Below, in pieces: positions 12,478 through 23,600 of a stretch of 64,000 bases of DNA. The stretch is from Crambe crambe (lineage: Eukaryota > Porifera > Demospongiae > Poecilosclerida > Crambeidae). The stretch spans positions 3,596,001-3,660,000 of the forward strand of contig OZ004581.1 of NCBI GenBank assembly GCA_963924555.1, read 5' to 3'. The notes under the pieces are model-generated. The model was not told where the DNA came from. It saw nothing but the letters and a program-made list of their open reading frames with translations, and ran no database searches. Made by a program: the position numbers and the translations under genes. How positions within the stretch are numbered: the first letter of the stretch is position 1; each line of letters begins with the position of its first letter.

Positions 12478-12692
12478 TGCCTCTTTCTTGTGTCCAAGAG
12501 TGGCGGGCTCGTACTGGCTCCTGCTGGTGTGTTCTTGGCCGACCTGCTAAATGTAGGTCTCCCTTTCGTGGAAAGGAGAGTCAGCCATCTCAAACCTCGT
12601 CTTTCACTACCTTTTTCCTGATACTACTTTCAGCAATGAATTTTGGGATGATATTGGATCTCATAAATGCAACTTGCCATCTTCTGAATTGG
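12478..12692 (+). pseudogene. unrecognised coding-like fragment with one frameshift
   Basis: Follows an acceptor-like AATATTCTAG and ends at GTAAGT. One frame reads VSKSGGLVLAPAGVFLADLL and continues to about 12,605; the next frame then takes over at a T run (DTTFSNEFWDDIGSHKCNL). The two together look like one protein interrupted by a single-base change. No domain recognised; it may be another transposon ORF. Confidence 0.3.
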
Positions 12693-12892
12693 AGTAAGTA
12701 CAGTTTATTGAAAAATGTGATGATATTGCCACAAGGAATAATTACCTACACTAGTATAATTGTACATGCATCTTTACATAGGTGTGAATACGTTGATATT
12801 GTTGGTCACATGACTTGTGACCAATTTAGATCCTCTGAAAAATGTGCTTTAAATAACACTTCTCAGTGTTTATTTGAAGGTACATAGAAACC

Positions 12893-13446
12893 TAGCCTCG
12901 TTCCCCGGCTCTAAAATTTTGCGGAGGTGGACAAAAGAGCCTGGTACCCACTGTTTGCACATGCGCCAATTTTTCCCCTAATTGGGGGAAATTGTAATCT
13001 CTCAGTAATCTTCTGTGACGCATGACACAATACTGCTGAATCAGCACTGGAGCAGACTAGCTCTAGTTCACCAGTTCTTCTTTGCAGACGGAGTCAGTGT
13101 GTTTGTTTCCACCTAGTACTGAACAAGGAGCAGCAGCAAGCAATTCTCTCCGTTCGTTTGCTCGTTGGGGAATAGTGCAGAGCTGAGGCTGTGATCATCT
13201 CTGGATTTAAGGGAGAGCGGCTTTCTTGCCACCATGAATAGTTTTAGAAGTGCCAGTCTTGTCTTCCCTTCTCCTTGGTATCTTATGCACATGCTCATAC
13301 ACGTAGTTACATGCTGTGACATCACACACTGTCATAAAGTGTAATAGGCGGGACACTCGCGTGAAATTTTTGGCGCCTGCGCAAACAGTGGGTACCAGGC
13401 TCTATTTTCCACCTCCACATAATTTTAGAGCCTGGGTATGAGGCTA
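12893..13446. mobile_element. MULE-like non-autonomous element, second copy
   Basis: Ends TAGCCTCGTTCC and GGTATGAGGCTA with TIRs of about 75 bp (shared GAGCCTGGTACCCACTGTTT and its inverse). Flanks CATAGAAACC (12883-12892) and CATAGGAGCC (13447-13456) are an 8/10 matching target duplication. Same tips as the element at 8011. Confidence 0.75.
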
Positions 13447-13456
13447 CATAGGAGCC

Positions 13457-14267
13457 TAGTGAAAGTTCCGCTGGAACTATGACCTTCCAGCCTCAGTCCC
13501 AAGTGCTTACAGTAAGATAGGAACTGAAAGTCTTCTTTTCATAACTTCATGGCAACATTTATTTTGGTTACCTCTAAGAGTGGCCAACCTCTGAACAAGA
13601 CACAGATAGAGCTGACTGTATTGTTATTTAATACTTTGACTGGATATGTAGATTGCTCGTACTGTGGCTTGAATTTTCTTGTGCAGGTTGCAGTTGTAGC
13701 CAGCTTAACTACCTGGGCCCAATTGTGTGGGCAGAAATGGATATGCTCATGGCCATGCCCCATTAAAGTTTTTTTCTGCCTTTCTTCTTCTTCATTTTCC
13801 CCTCTACATGGGGTCAGAGTGCAAATAAGGGGTCAAGATAGTGCAAGAGAGTGTAAACAAAAAAAGCCTGAGAATGAGGTTGTGGTATTCTTGCAGCACA
13901 GTTAGCAGAGTATATACTCCACAGCCGTTTCTAGGGGCAGCCTATGACTGAATTGACTCTGTACTACTCCCATAGAAGGCAGGGAAACACGAGTCATATT
14001 ACTGGAAATTTATGGTGCAGTAATACCATTCATTGCCACCTTTAAGGTAGCTTCCTACTCTGAAGAAGTATTATCATATCATAAACTCAAACTGAATATA
14101 CTGTTCATTTCGAATGGATCTTAAAACCATCTACATGAGCATGCTTTTACTACTTGTATTCAGTGATGGTGGCTATTTGGTAGACTATAGGTACAGCATA
14201 GTCTCATGCGCATGAGACTAGGTGCAGCTCTAGATGTATGGACCTTATGATGCTTACCTTTCTACAG
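13457..14267. other. no clear gene
   Basis: An open frame at 13549-13905 is low in coding signal and overlaps a dispersed repeat shared with 7106-7270. Nothing else recognised before the NLR gene. A promoter for the NLR gene should lie here or near 14.4 kb but no motif is identifiable. Confidence 0.35.
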
Positions 14268-14348
14268 AATTTTTCTGGGCCCATGTGTACCTTCAACCAT
14301 TGGAAACCCTTCTTATTGTATGTACGAGTCAGAAGCTAATTTCTAAAG
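14268..14348 (+). CDS. possible upstream coding exon of the NLR gene
   Basis: An 81-nt stretch sits between a pyrimidine-rich acceptor (CTTTCTACAG) and a GTGAGA donor. It is open only in the frame that enters and leaves in phase 1, which is the phase of the following exons. It would join an extension of the next exon, which has its own candidate acceptor at 14402-14403 (AATACAG) and stays open from 14404 into the ATG at 14457. If both are used, the protein starts further upstream and the peptide ahead of the 2A site is longer. The alternative is simple initiation at 14457. No recognisable domain. Confidence 0.35.
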
Positions 14349-14456
14349 GTGAGACTCATGACAGCTAAATGCAATTAATGTGACTTCACTTTCTGTAATA
14401 CAGTAAAGAATACCTACAAGTTATTTCATCAAAAAATAGCGTGGTATTGTCAAGAA

Positions 14457-14622
14457 ATGTTTGAATGTCAGATATTTCAATTGAACTACACAGTGAAGTC
14501 TGTACATATAAAAGTAGCTACAGCTGTGGTTTCTGTAGCATTTATTGCTGCCAGTATCATCTTCTATCTACTACTGCTCTCTGGGGATGTGGAATTGAAC
14601 CCTGGGCCAGCCATTTTCTCTG
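14457..14622 (+). CDS. NLR gene exon: hydrophobic leader ending in a 2A-like motif
   Basis: Codes for 55 residues plus one base. Residues 20-41 form an uninterrupted hydrophobic stretch ending in LLLL, followed directly by SGDVELNPGP (G43 to P51). This matches the 2A consensus D-V/I-E-x-N-P-G-P, at which ribosomes can skip the Gly-Pro bond so that translation continues as a new chain starting with proline. The exon ends 13 nt after the proline codon at a GTAAGG donor, phase 1. Known: 2A-like motifs occur in viruses, in non-LTR retrotransposon ORFs, and (from memory) in some sea urchin NLR proteins where they overlap a signal sequence. A LINE-derived origin is possible, but the reading frame splices cleanly into the NLR exons and no endonuclease domain follows. 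Confidence 0.75.
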
Positions 14623-17600
14623 GTAAGGACTATAGTTAAATCCTTGAATCGTATATGGACATGAGATAGCTACTATTTCCTTTTGTAGTTTCATTCTTCC
14701 TTTGCTTCATTGGGATGACTTCTCTCCACCTAGTGCATGCGCTACCAGTCATTCGTCAAGTGATGAGTGACAACAGCACTACAGGAGAAGGTGCAACTGG
14801 TAGCACATCCCTCCCTCCATCCCTCTCTGGTACGTGGTATTCTATAATAATTATTATGTAACATTATCCAAATAATTGTAATGTTAACTCAGGTAATTCT
14901 GATAGTGAGATTGCCGGAATTGTAACAGGTGTCATTGGACTTTTTATTGCTATTGCTGTCTTTGGCTTAAATCTGTGGAAATATTGCCATCATCCAGGTA
15001 TAATGTTAACAGGATAATTAATTTACTTGTGCACGATGATGTTTGTTAGGGTCAAAAGGTTATCTTACTAGGGCAATGTGCAACATAATTTGACAGCAGT
15101 GCTTCAACTCTTTAGAAGATTTTGCTGTTGAATTTATATGTAACAAAGATAAGCCTAGAGCCTCTACAACTATTACTATAGCAATGTGCAGCATTTGACA
15201 GTGAGCAAGTGAGCAGCTGATAGGCTCCAGTGCTTCATATTGCTGTCAGAGACAAGAGTCATGTCAGTGGTGCTCCCATGCAAGCTGTATATACTTACCA
15301 CAAGCACTTAGATAAGCCAAGCGCCTATAACCCACTTAGATAAGCCTAGCCCCTCCATGACAAAAAGCTGTATCTAGCTCAATTACAATTGGAGCATGCT
15401 CTACTAATTCAGGATGCCTGGGGCATTTTGGAGTGTACTATAGACCTAGATATGTATACAATTTCAATAAGTCATGACCTGAGAGTCAGCTCCCTCACTG
15501 AATGATTAACAGCAGTCTGATTTGTTCAGGGTAGAGTTAAGTACTATAGCTAGCAATATTGATAATGCTTACAAATTTTGGGCTAGAAGTTAGGGTACAA
15601 GCCATCCACCCCAGTAGATTGAACCCTGTATAGTGCTGTGCTTAGAATTAAAAGGAATATCGTACATGTTGGCTTGTCACAGAGCCCAGTATCCAAAAAC
15701 CATTTGTAGGTAGGATTGATTCTTGTTTCCTCTGGCCTTAGTATAGCATCCTTTCTGCACTGGGATGCTACAGCTCAGGACCCGTGGGATTCTAAATGCC
15801 ATAGACTCCTCTTGAATTCAGAGCCCATACAGATCTCCTAGGAAACATGCAGGAAGTCATTTATAAATCATGTCCATTCTGGGGTCTTTACTATTTTTTC
15901 CTCCTTAGTGCGTCTCGAAATTGAACCTAGTGGTACCAAGGTCAGTGGAAAAAATTACTCTCTAACATGTTCTGCCACGACTGAGATTCCTTGTGACAAA
16001 TTTGAATTTTCTTGGGTCAGTGATGCAGAAGAAAAGGTTGCTCCTATTGCTACAAGTGATAAAAAGGGCGAACTGTTATTCAACCCCCTGAAAAGTTCTC
16101 ATAAAGGAACGTACACTTGTAAATGTTCAGTAAAGCAGAGATGTGGATGCTTTCCAGGGAAACTGCTTCCAAACTTACACAGTACGATATCATACTACTT
16201 GGATGTACCTGGTAAGCACCTATCATAAAGTGCCATGTTGTGAATAGATTATGTGTGTATACCAATCTAAAATTAATTGCAACCCTAAAATGCTACACAA
16301 GAAAATGCATAGTGTATTGTAAATACTGAATATTTTGGTAATTGGCTTGATAGATAGGGACTAGGGTTATGCTTTGGGAGTCTCACACAAGTGGTTCAAA
16401 GAACCTCAAGTCCATGAGGCTGCTATGAAGGTTACAAGCTACCTACATACCACAAGATGGATCCAGGGTCCTATCCCCCAGTCTGTGTTAACTCTTTTAT
16501 GATATGAAAAACCCTATAGTAGTTTGGCATATGTCCAGTCATTATTTGTTTGTCAGGACAAAAGTACACAGTATTTAAGAAGCATTAATTGCTGGTCACA
16601 TAAAACTGTGCTTTAAACTGCAACTTGCACTCAGTGAAGCCACAGAGTGCACCCAGGCTCAGTCACTGAGACTTGGCCAGCTGCTCAATACTTCACCTGT
16701 TCAGTAAAATGCAACCAGAAATGTAGTCAATGGAAGGTGGTGTCTTCCAACTAAACCACATTGAAATCAAACAATGGCAGTCAATTTGTGGCTGCTATAA
16801 CAGTGCTTAGGATTAGAAATTGATATTGACCAGACATGATATCCCCACAAAGTATAATTTGTCCTACCTTTTGGTGGGTATTATTGGCGACTTGTTAATT
16901 TAGCGAATTTAGCGAATAGGCCTTTATTCGCTAATAATAAGTACGCGCTAATAATAAAATTTCGTATAATTAGAAGTAATATTGAACAATACTGACAGAG
17001 TTAGCTAGCTAGCTAGATCACTGTTGTCTTCATCAGAGTCTGTTTCAAATACTCTGATTTAATGGACTCGAGAATGGCAGCAGTAGGATGGAAAAGGCAA
17101 GAGTGACAGGTATGATAGATTGAAGTATCACTATTCCCAGTGAAGATCCTTTTTGTTCAATCTACAGAATCTAACTCTCCAATGATAGTTACTGACACAA
17201 TAATGCATGTATTGTTTGTGCCTGATATTTTTTGAAGCAACTTCATATGAAACTAGATTAACAAGTTAGTCTTTAAAAAGACTAGGAATGCCTCAGCACG
17301 TACTTAAGTGCATAAATGCTTTTACAGTGAATATATAAAGAGACGATAAAGATACACTGAGGGATCACTGGCTTAAAGCCAGAGTCCTACTAGGATGATT
17401 GTTTGGAATTGCTGAACACTTGCTGCATGGGCATAAATAATGAAAAGTGCAGGGGTTTGCGAGGTCAAATGTTGCCAAAATATTTCTCTCAGCTTCTTTT
17501 TAATTCAATGCGCACCGAGCAACATGGCTTATTATCATTATTTACACAGCTAGTATTCTTGCTTTCGAACTGCCGTTTTGAATGGTTATTCTCACGCATA

Positions 17601-20600
17601 GCTTGATTGAAGTATGTGTACTGGATTCTCTCATTAAGTCTTAGTTCTGAGATTCTCCTTCACCATGGCTCTCTCTTTGGCACTTAAAACGATCACTAGT
17701 TTGTGTACACTGCAATCTCTTTGGCACTTCAAACGATCACTAGTTTGTGTACACTGCAATCTCTGTTGTTTTTGTTCACTCTCGATACGCATCATCTTGC
17801 ATCATTGATATTGCACGTGTGCGTGAAACATACCATGTCTACCATCGCCTTAGTCGCTTTCAGCACTGTGCCTCGGCACCAAAGTGCCGAGGCAAAAATA
17901 GCTATTACACAAAGCTCAAAATAGCTAAAATTAATACCCGCCAAATACGGTCTCGCTAAAATTAGTAGCCGCCAATAATACCCACCTTAAGGTAACATTT
18001 AACTGGACATTGTATCAGTGTGCATTTTGACCAGTACTTTTGTCCTGACAAACAAGAGTGGGCTGGCTCACGAGACTAAGCTTTTCTGGCTAAAATCTCT
18101 TCAAGTACAATATACACTCATGGCTGAGTTTCTCTGCAATGGTAGTGTTCTTGAGTATTTAATTTCCCCTCAGTTGTAGAGTAGGAAGTGCTAGTCAATA
18201 TGAAACTGTAATTTTCAACTGCAGCATCTCATAGCTGGTGCAACTACTCGCCTCATTAACTCATGAGCAAACAACCTTAAAATAAAAGTTTGAAATGTAG
18301 TATTTCGAGGAAGATACCAAGCATATTCACAGAAATCGGTGGAGTTGCAGCAAATCAAGTTGTGTCTAGCCTCATTAAAAAAAGGATATGGCAGAACTGA
18401 ATGGATTTAGACGTGCTGGAATTTGCAAGCTATAGAGATGCTGAGAAAGTGTCTGAAAGAAATGAGAATATGATAATGAATCTTATGAGTTCCAGCAATG
18501 AGAGTGACTGCTAGCTAAAAATACCATAGATTATTATGTCTCATGCACTACTTTAGCTTGACCTTTGCTTTGAACAATAGGCTACACGAAATCTCTAGGC
18601 CTCCTTGAGGTAAATCTGCTGAGTGCATTCTTCTTCCAGTTACTGTGGAGCATATGGATCCTCTTCTTCTTAGAAAGAGTGAGGCAATCTTTTGAAATCT
18701 TTCTTGGAAGATGTCCAATAATGGTAACAGCAACAGTGTACCTATCTGTGACAGAGTTGATAATGGAATAAATGTTTAAGGGCTCTGACATCCCACCCAT
18801 GTGCTTGTTTTGCAGGTTGCGAGGGATTGATATCAAAACTACCGAAACTTGCAGAGATAAGCTACAACACCAACAAGAGGTGTTCGATCTCAACACCTCT
18901 TTGTACCCGACGTCTGCTCACCCAGACTAGCTCTAGAGTTAGTCTCCTTCAAGTGCAATCCTAACCTTGTGGTTTTCCACAATCATGTTCCTGTTATTAG
19001 TGCTTGTCATTAGTTGCACACATGCGTAGTCATGTCAGTGCACGCACTCGTAGTCATGTCAGAGTCCCCTTAATAAACAAAGAGAAAACTGGCTGAATCA
19101 AAATGAATGTTCGCAACAACTGAGAATTTTGAATTCTGTCTCTGTGGTTATGAAATACTCCCTTTTATAGGGACAGACTGACTTCCTCTGATTGGTTGAA
19201 TGTTTGTCCAATAACTAGATATCTTGATGATTTTGCATACTGCTTCAGGTGAATGAATGATGATAGTAATTATATGATTACAGAATTATGGTTACAATAC
19301 TTACAGTTTATAATAGTTTGTCTTTCACACTATTGCTAGACTCTTCTGGAAGAAAACTGTTCTCTGCATGCCATTCAAATCTATAATTGAACCAGCTAGC
19401 TAGCTCTGGCATGTTTGTTATCATGTGCACATTATGTACTATTTTTAAATCATCGGAGCATGTTTATGAATTTTAATTTTGCAATATGTGAAATTATTTT
19501 TAACATGAATATTATGGTATACATACTGACCATGTAAACATCATAAAATTAATTGATACTTTCAGAGCCAAGCATTTCGACCACTCTTAAAGATAATATG
19601 ATTCCGACACTGGGAGAGCAGTACTCACTGGAGTGCACAATAACTGGAAAAAACTATCTCATTGATGGTACGACTTGTGAAATAGCATGGTGCAAGAATG
19701 GAGAAAAATTTCACACAGATAATCCTCAATTATCGAATACTAAATCTGTTAAGTACGAATTTGGATTCCTCAAAGTATCTCATAAGGGACGCTACACATG
19801 TAAAGTCACCATTAAATGTGGTCCAGAAATAATCCTCGAAACCACAAGTGATCCCAAGGATGTTCGACTAAGTGGTATGTCATTGTTTATGTCTATAATT
19901 ATAGCAATATCAGACTCAGTTAATGTGTGTTTACTGACAGGGTTTCATATAGCAGAGGGGCAGAGGGGAGATCCCCCTCTGATTGAAATTTCCCCCATAA
20001 ACCAATTACTGAATGTGTCTTTACGGATCTCTATATAGCACATTTTTTCCTCACACAAGCACACCTTCATGCACTCTATCCAAAATTCCTGTATGAAACC
20101 CTGACTGACAAATGGCAACAACATGAAAAGCTGCATCCATGGATACTATACACTCTAAATAATAGTTTGTCATAGGATATGTGTAACTCCTAGTGTGACT
20201 GTAATGAATTTTATGAAACCATAAATTAAAAAAACAGTCATTATGACGAGGATTTACGCATATATGTGACAGTCCCAAGTAGAAATCAAATATTAGATGC
20301 ATTAATTCTTGGCCACTTAAATATTTGTTCTAAAAAAAGTAGAGATGGCTATGTGCAGTTCAAAAGAGTTCAGCAACAAGAGAGTGAACTTCAGTCAAGT
20401 TACCCCTTACATATCACCAATATTACCCCTTACCATCACCAATATTACCAAACTATGAGCTAACTATTCCTACTTCACTCCCATACATGACAGGCCAAGA
20501 TGAGATATAAAGAGCTCATAGTTTGGTAATATTGGCGATGGGTAAGGGGTTCCTTGACTGAAGTTCACTCTCTTGTTGCTGAACTTTTTTGAACTGCACA

Positions 20601-23600
20601 CAGCTATCCCTACTTTTGCATAAATATTTTTCCTTATTACTTGTTTATCACTTTTTTTGATGTAATGTTTATTATAGGCATGCAATGCTGTGATCCTGCT
20701 ATCCAAGTTAAAGTTCATGTATTGTAGCTATGTAGTTCATTGAAAGTTTCATCATTATAATTATATGAGCCGAAATGAATCCGATCTGGAAGAATCTATA
20801 CAGTTTAATAGGATTTCCATTGACCTAATTTTGTATATAAATTTTTAAGGCCTTTACTGATATGTACCTGATATGCTGTTGTATCAAGGGTTGATTCATA
20901 ACCAGATGAGACTAGTGCCTAGGGTTTATATTTTGAGCATCGAGAGACCAATGAAAAGCTAATGACAGCTTAGCTAGTCTGTTGTGAGATTGGTCCAATA
21001 ATCATGTGTACAGGGGTGGGGCATAAAAATGTAACGTAGGTTGAAAGCTAGCAGTTGGAAAATGACATGCTATTTTGGAATATGTTGAGTTAAAGGTAAA
21101 GGATTATAGCGCAGTCAATTCTGAGTAGTTGGTATAACAAGTTAAAGACTAGGAATGCCTCGGCACAACTTCAGTGCAACCTTTATTATTATTAAACTTT
21201 CTAAATAATGTGCACTGAGCAACATGGCTTATTGTAGTAAGGTTTGTATTTACACAGCTAGTATTCTTGCTGTTCAATGCTTTCAAACTGCCGTTTTGAA
21301 TGATTCTCACACATGCTTGATTGAAGTATATGTGATAGTACTTGAGAAAAGGGGTCTTATCGTGCAAAAATTCAAAACGGAGTTATTGGTATCATTCTAA
21401 AGCTCTTAAACTGGAGATGTACATGGCTTTTAAATCATATGTGACCCAATTTGAGAAAAAGGACCACTTCACGCAGAATTTCAAAATGGAGTTATTAGTA
21501 CCACGCTATAGCCCATTGCCTTAGACGTTCATTGATACTACGCTTGAAGCTAGATCTTAAACCACCGCGGAGCTATAAGCGCTAGAAGTGCATCGCCTCA
21601 GAGAAGGATTCAGTAAGCGTTTTGCGTCTAAACATTGAACTTCCGGTAAATACCCAATTCTCAGTAAATCTCTACGTGAGTCCGTATAATACGATGACAT
21701 CATTCAATTTTTCTTACCTCGTGTAGCAGCTGGGCAGAGAAGAAGTAGTCTTAGCTTTACTGCGTTCTTATCTTTGAGCGTTTGGGTTATCTAAGATATG
21801 CAAGACATGGGACAAGCTCTAAACAATGATCAGGTAAAGTTTGGGTAGATAGCTGTTTGTAAATGCATAGTGTACAGTAGTTTTAAAATACTGGTAAGTT
21901 TTTCTCCATGTTTTAAGCTTTATCAGTTGATTCGTGTGGAAGCAGTGTTTGTCTGGGTTGGAATCTAGACACTGGTGGGATCAAGACTGTGTTTTTCATT
22001 GTCAACAGGCCTGGAGTTGAAGGAGACAGATGAACTTCATTCAGCACCTCCAGATCGGGATTTTCTGACCTGTGAAGTTGGATGGCTTCTACCACAGCCT
22101 CTTCCTATCTGTAGCTAGCCAAATATGTGTAGCTAAGTTGTGTATTCAGTAGAAATCACCGATATGAAAATTCATTATTATGTGGGGATTTTCCCTTATT
22201 TCCGCGCACTATGCTCTTACGTCCTCCGTAATTTAACGAAGTAGGCTAGTCCCACAGGCATATTACAGTGGGGCATTGAACTCTGTGAGCTCTAGTTAAT
22301 TCGTTTATAATCTGAAATGGTTAGGCAAATAGAGAGTGCAATCAAAATGTTTTGATGACCACACCCACTTATAATTAAGTGATCAACAGTTTGCCATCAA
22401 CTACAATATTGATACTATATGGTAAAAAGATATTTGAAGCACATTAAGTTAGTAGTGCATGGTGGTGGTGGTGGTGGTGGTGGTACTTACTGTCCTATAC
22501 CATAGTATACTATTTTACTGTCATGGTATCACATTTTGCATTTTCCAGAACCAAAACTCAAAGCTACTTTATATCTTCATCCAAATGATGATGACCTAGT
22601 TCTGGGAAAAGATTATGAACTGCAATGCAAGCCTGAATTGGATATTCCAGGAATGTATATTAGTCGTTTCAGACTTGATTGTACCTGTGATTGGCACAAA
22701 GAAGGAGAACTCACAGACATTAAAGAAGAAAGTTTTAGCTTGGAATCTTTCAAATTTTCTGATGCTGGACGCTATGCTTGTACAGTTACTGTTAAATCTG
22801 ATCTTCTTGATAGTCCCCTTGAGTTAACAGAAGAAATAGATGTGAAACCAAGACTAGGTAAGACATTATGTAAGTTATGTTCTGTCCGATCAAAGGAATG
22901 CATTGTGTAAAGCAAGAATTTGTGCCAATTTATGGATGTTTGATGGTGGAGTCTGATGTAAACATCCCGAAGGCATAGGCATAAGTAATTTAGACTCTAT
23001 ATATAGCTGTCAAGAACTGAGCAATCTGACTAGTCAGAGCAGATGATGTAAATCACATATTAGCCTCTGGACCTTGGATAAATCTTAGATCTGATCAGAT
23101 TAGATGTTGTATTAGCATAATGGGCGCACGTGAGCTGTTTCCAATCCTGTGTACGTAGTCTAATTATCTAAGGATAAATTGTATCTATTGGGGGGGGAGG
23201 GGGGGAGGAGGGAGAGGCAGGAGATCCCTCAGAATTCCTGATCCTGAGTCCTGGTGCTTCTATGCTCAGTAATTACCAAATCTATATTCCAATTACTGCA
23301 GCGAAAAAATGCCAGGAAGAAATGAAGAAGATGTATGAAGAGATGCAGTTTGATCCCATTGATGAACAGTGGACGATGGATCATGTTATCAAACTTTCAC
23401 TTGAGAATCAGAAACCTGGAGCTGGAAATGAAGGAACTCTAGAAGTTTCAAAGATTTACGAATCCTCTGAACACATCAGAGTAATTAAGGGGAAACCTGG
23501 AGCTGGAAAAACTACACTTATGAGAAAAATTAGTAATGACTGGTCACTTGGAAAGATCAAAGAGTTTTCAGAAAAGATACTCGTTCTGGTTATAATCAGA

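Noticed and set aside
13549..13905. 118-codon open frame ahead of the NLR gene
   Set aside because: Overlaps a dispersed repeat shared with 7.1 kb and shows no coding features.
14457..14639. 2A motif as part of a LINE ORF
   Set aside because: Non-LTR elements often carry DVExNPGP, but no endonuclease or RT follows, and the frame splices in matching phase into signal, TM, Ig and NACHT exons. Kept only as a possible origin of the exon.
21798..21833. Short ATG frame ending at GTAAAG, possible first exon
   Set aside because: Twelve codons without a compatible downstream exon that fits better than the NLR model.
21913..22095. Minus-strand frame with retroelement-like C-terminus (VEAIQLHRSENPDL)
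   Set aside because: Loosely like the tail of Penelope-type proteins, but too short and too diverged to support a call.
23262..23301. ATG 23262 as the start of a separate NACHT gene
   Set aside because: The acceptor at 23300-23301 gives the phase 1 entry expected from the Ig exon, and residues before it look intronic.
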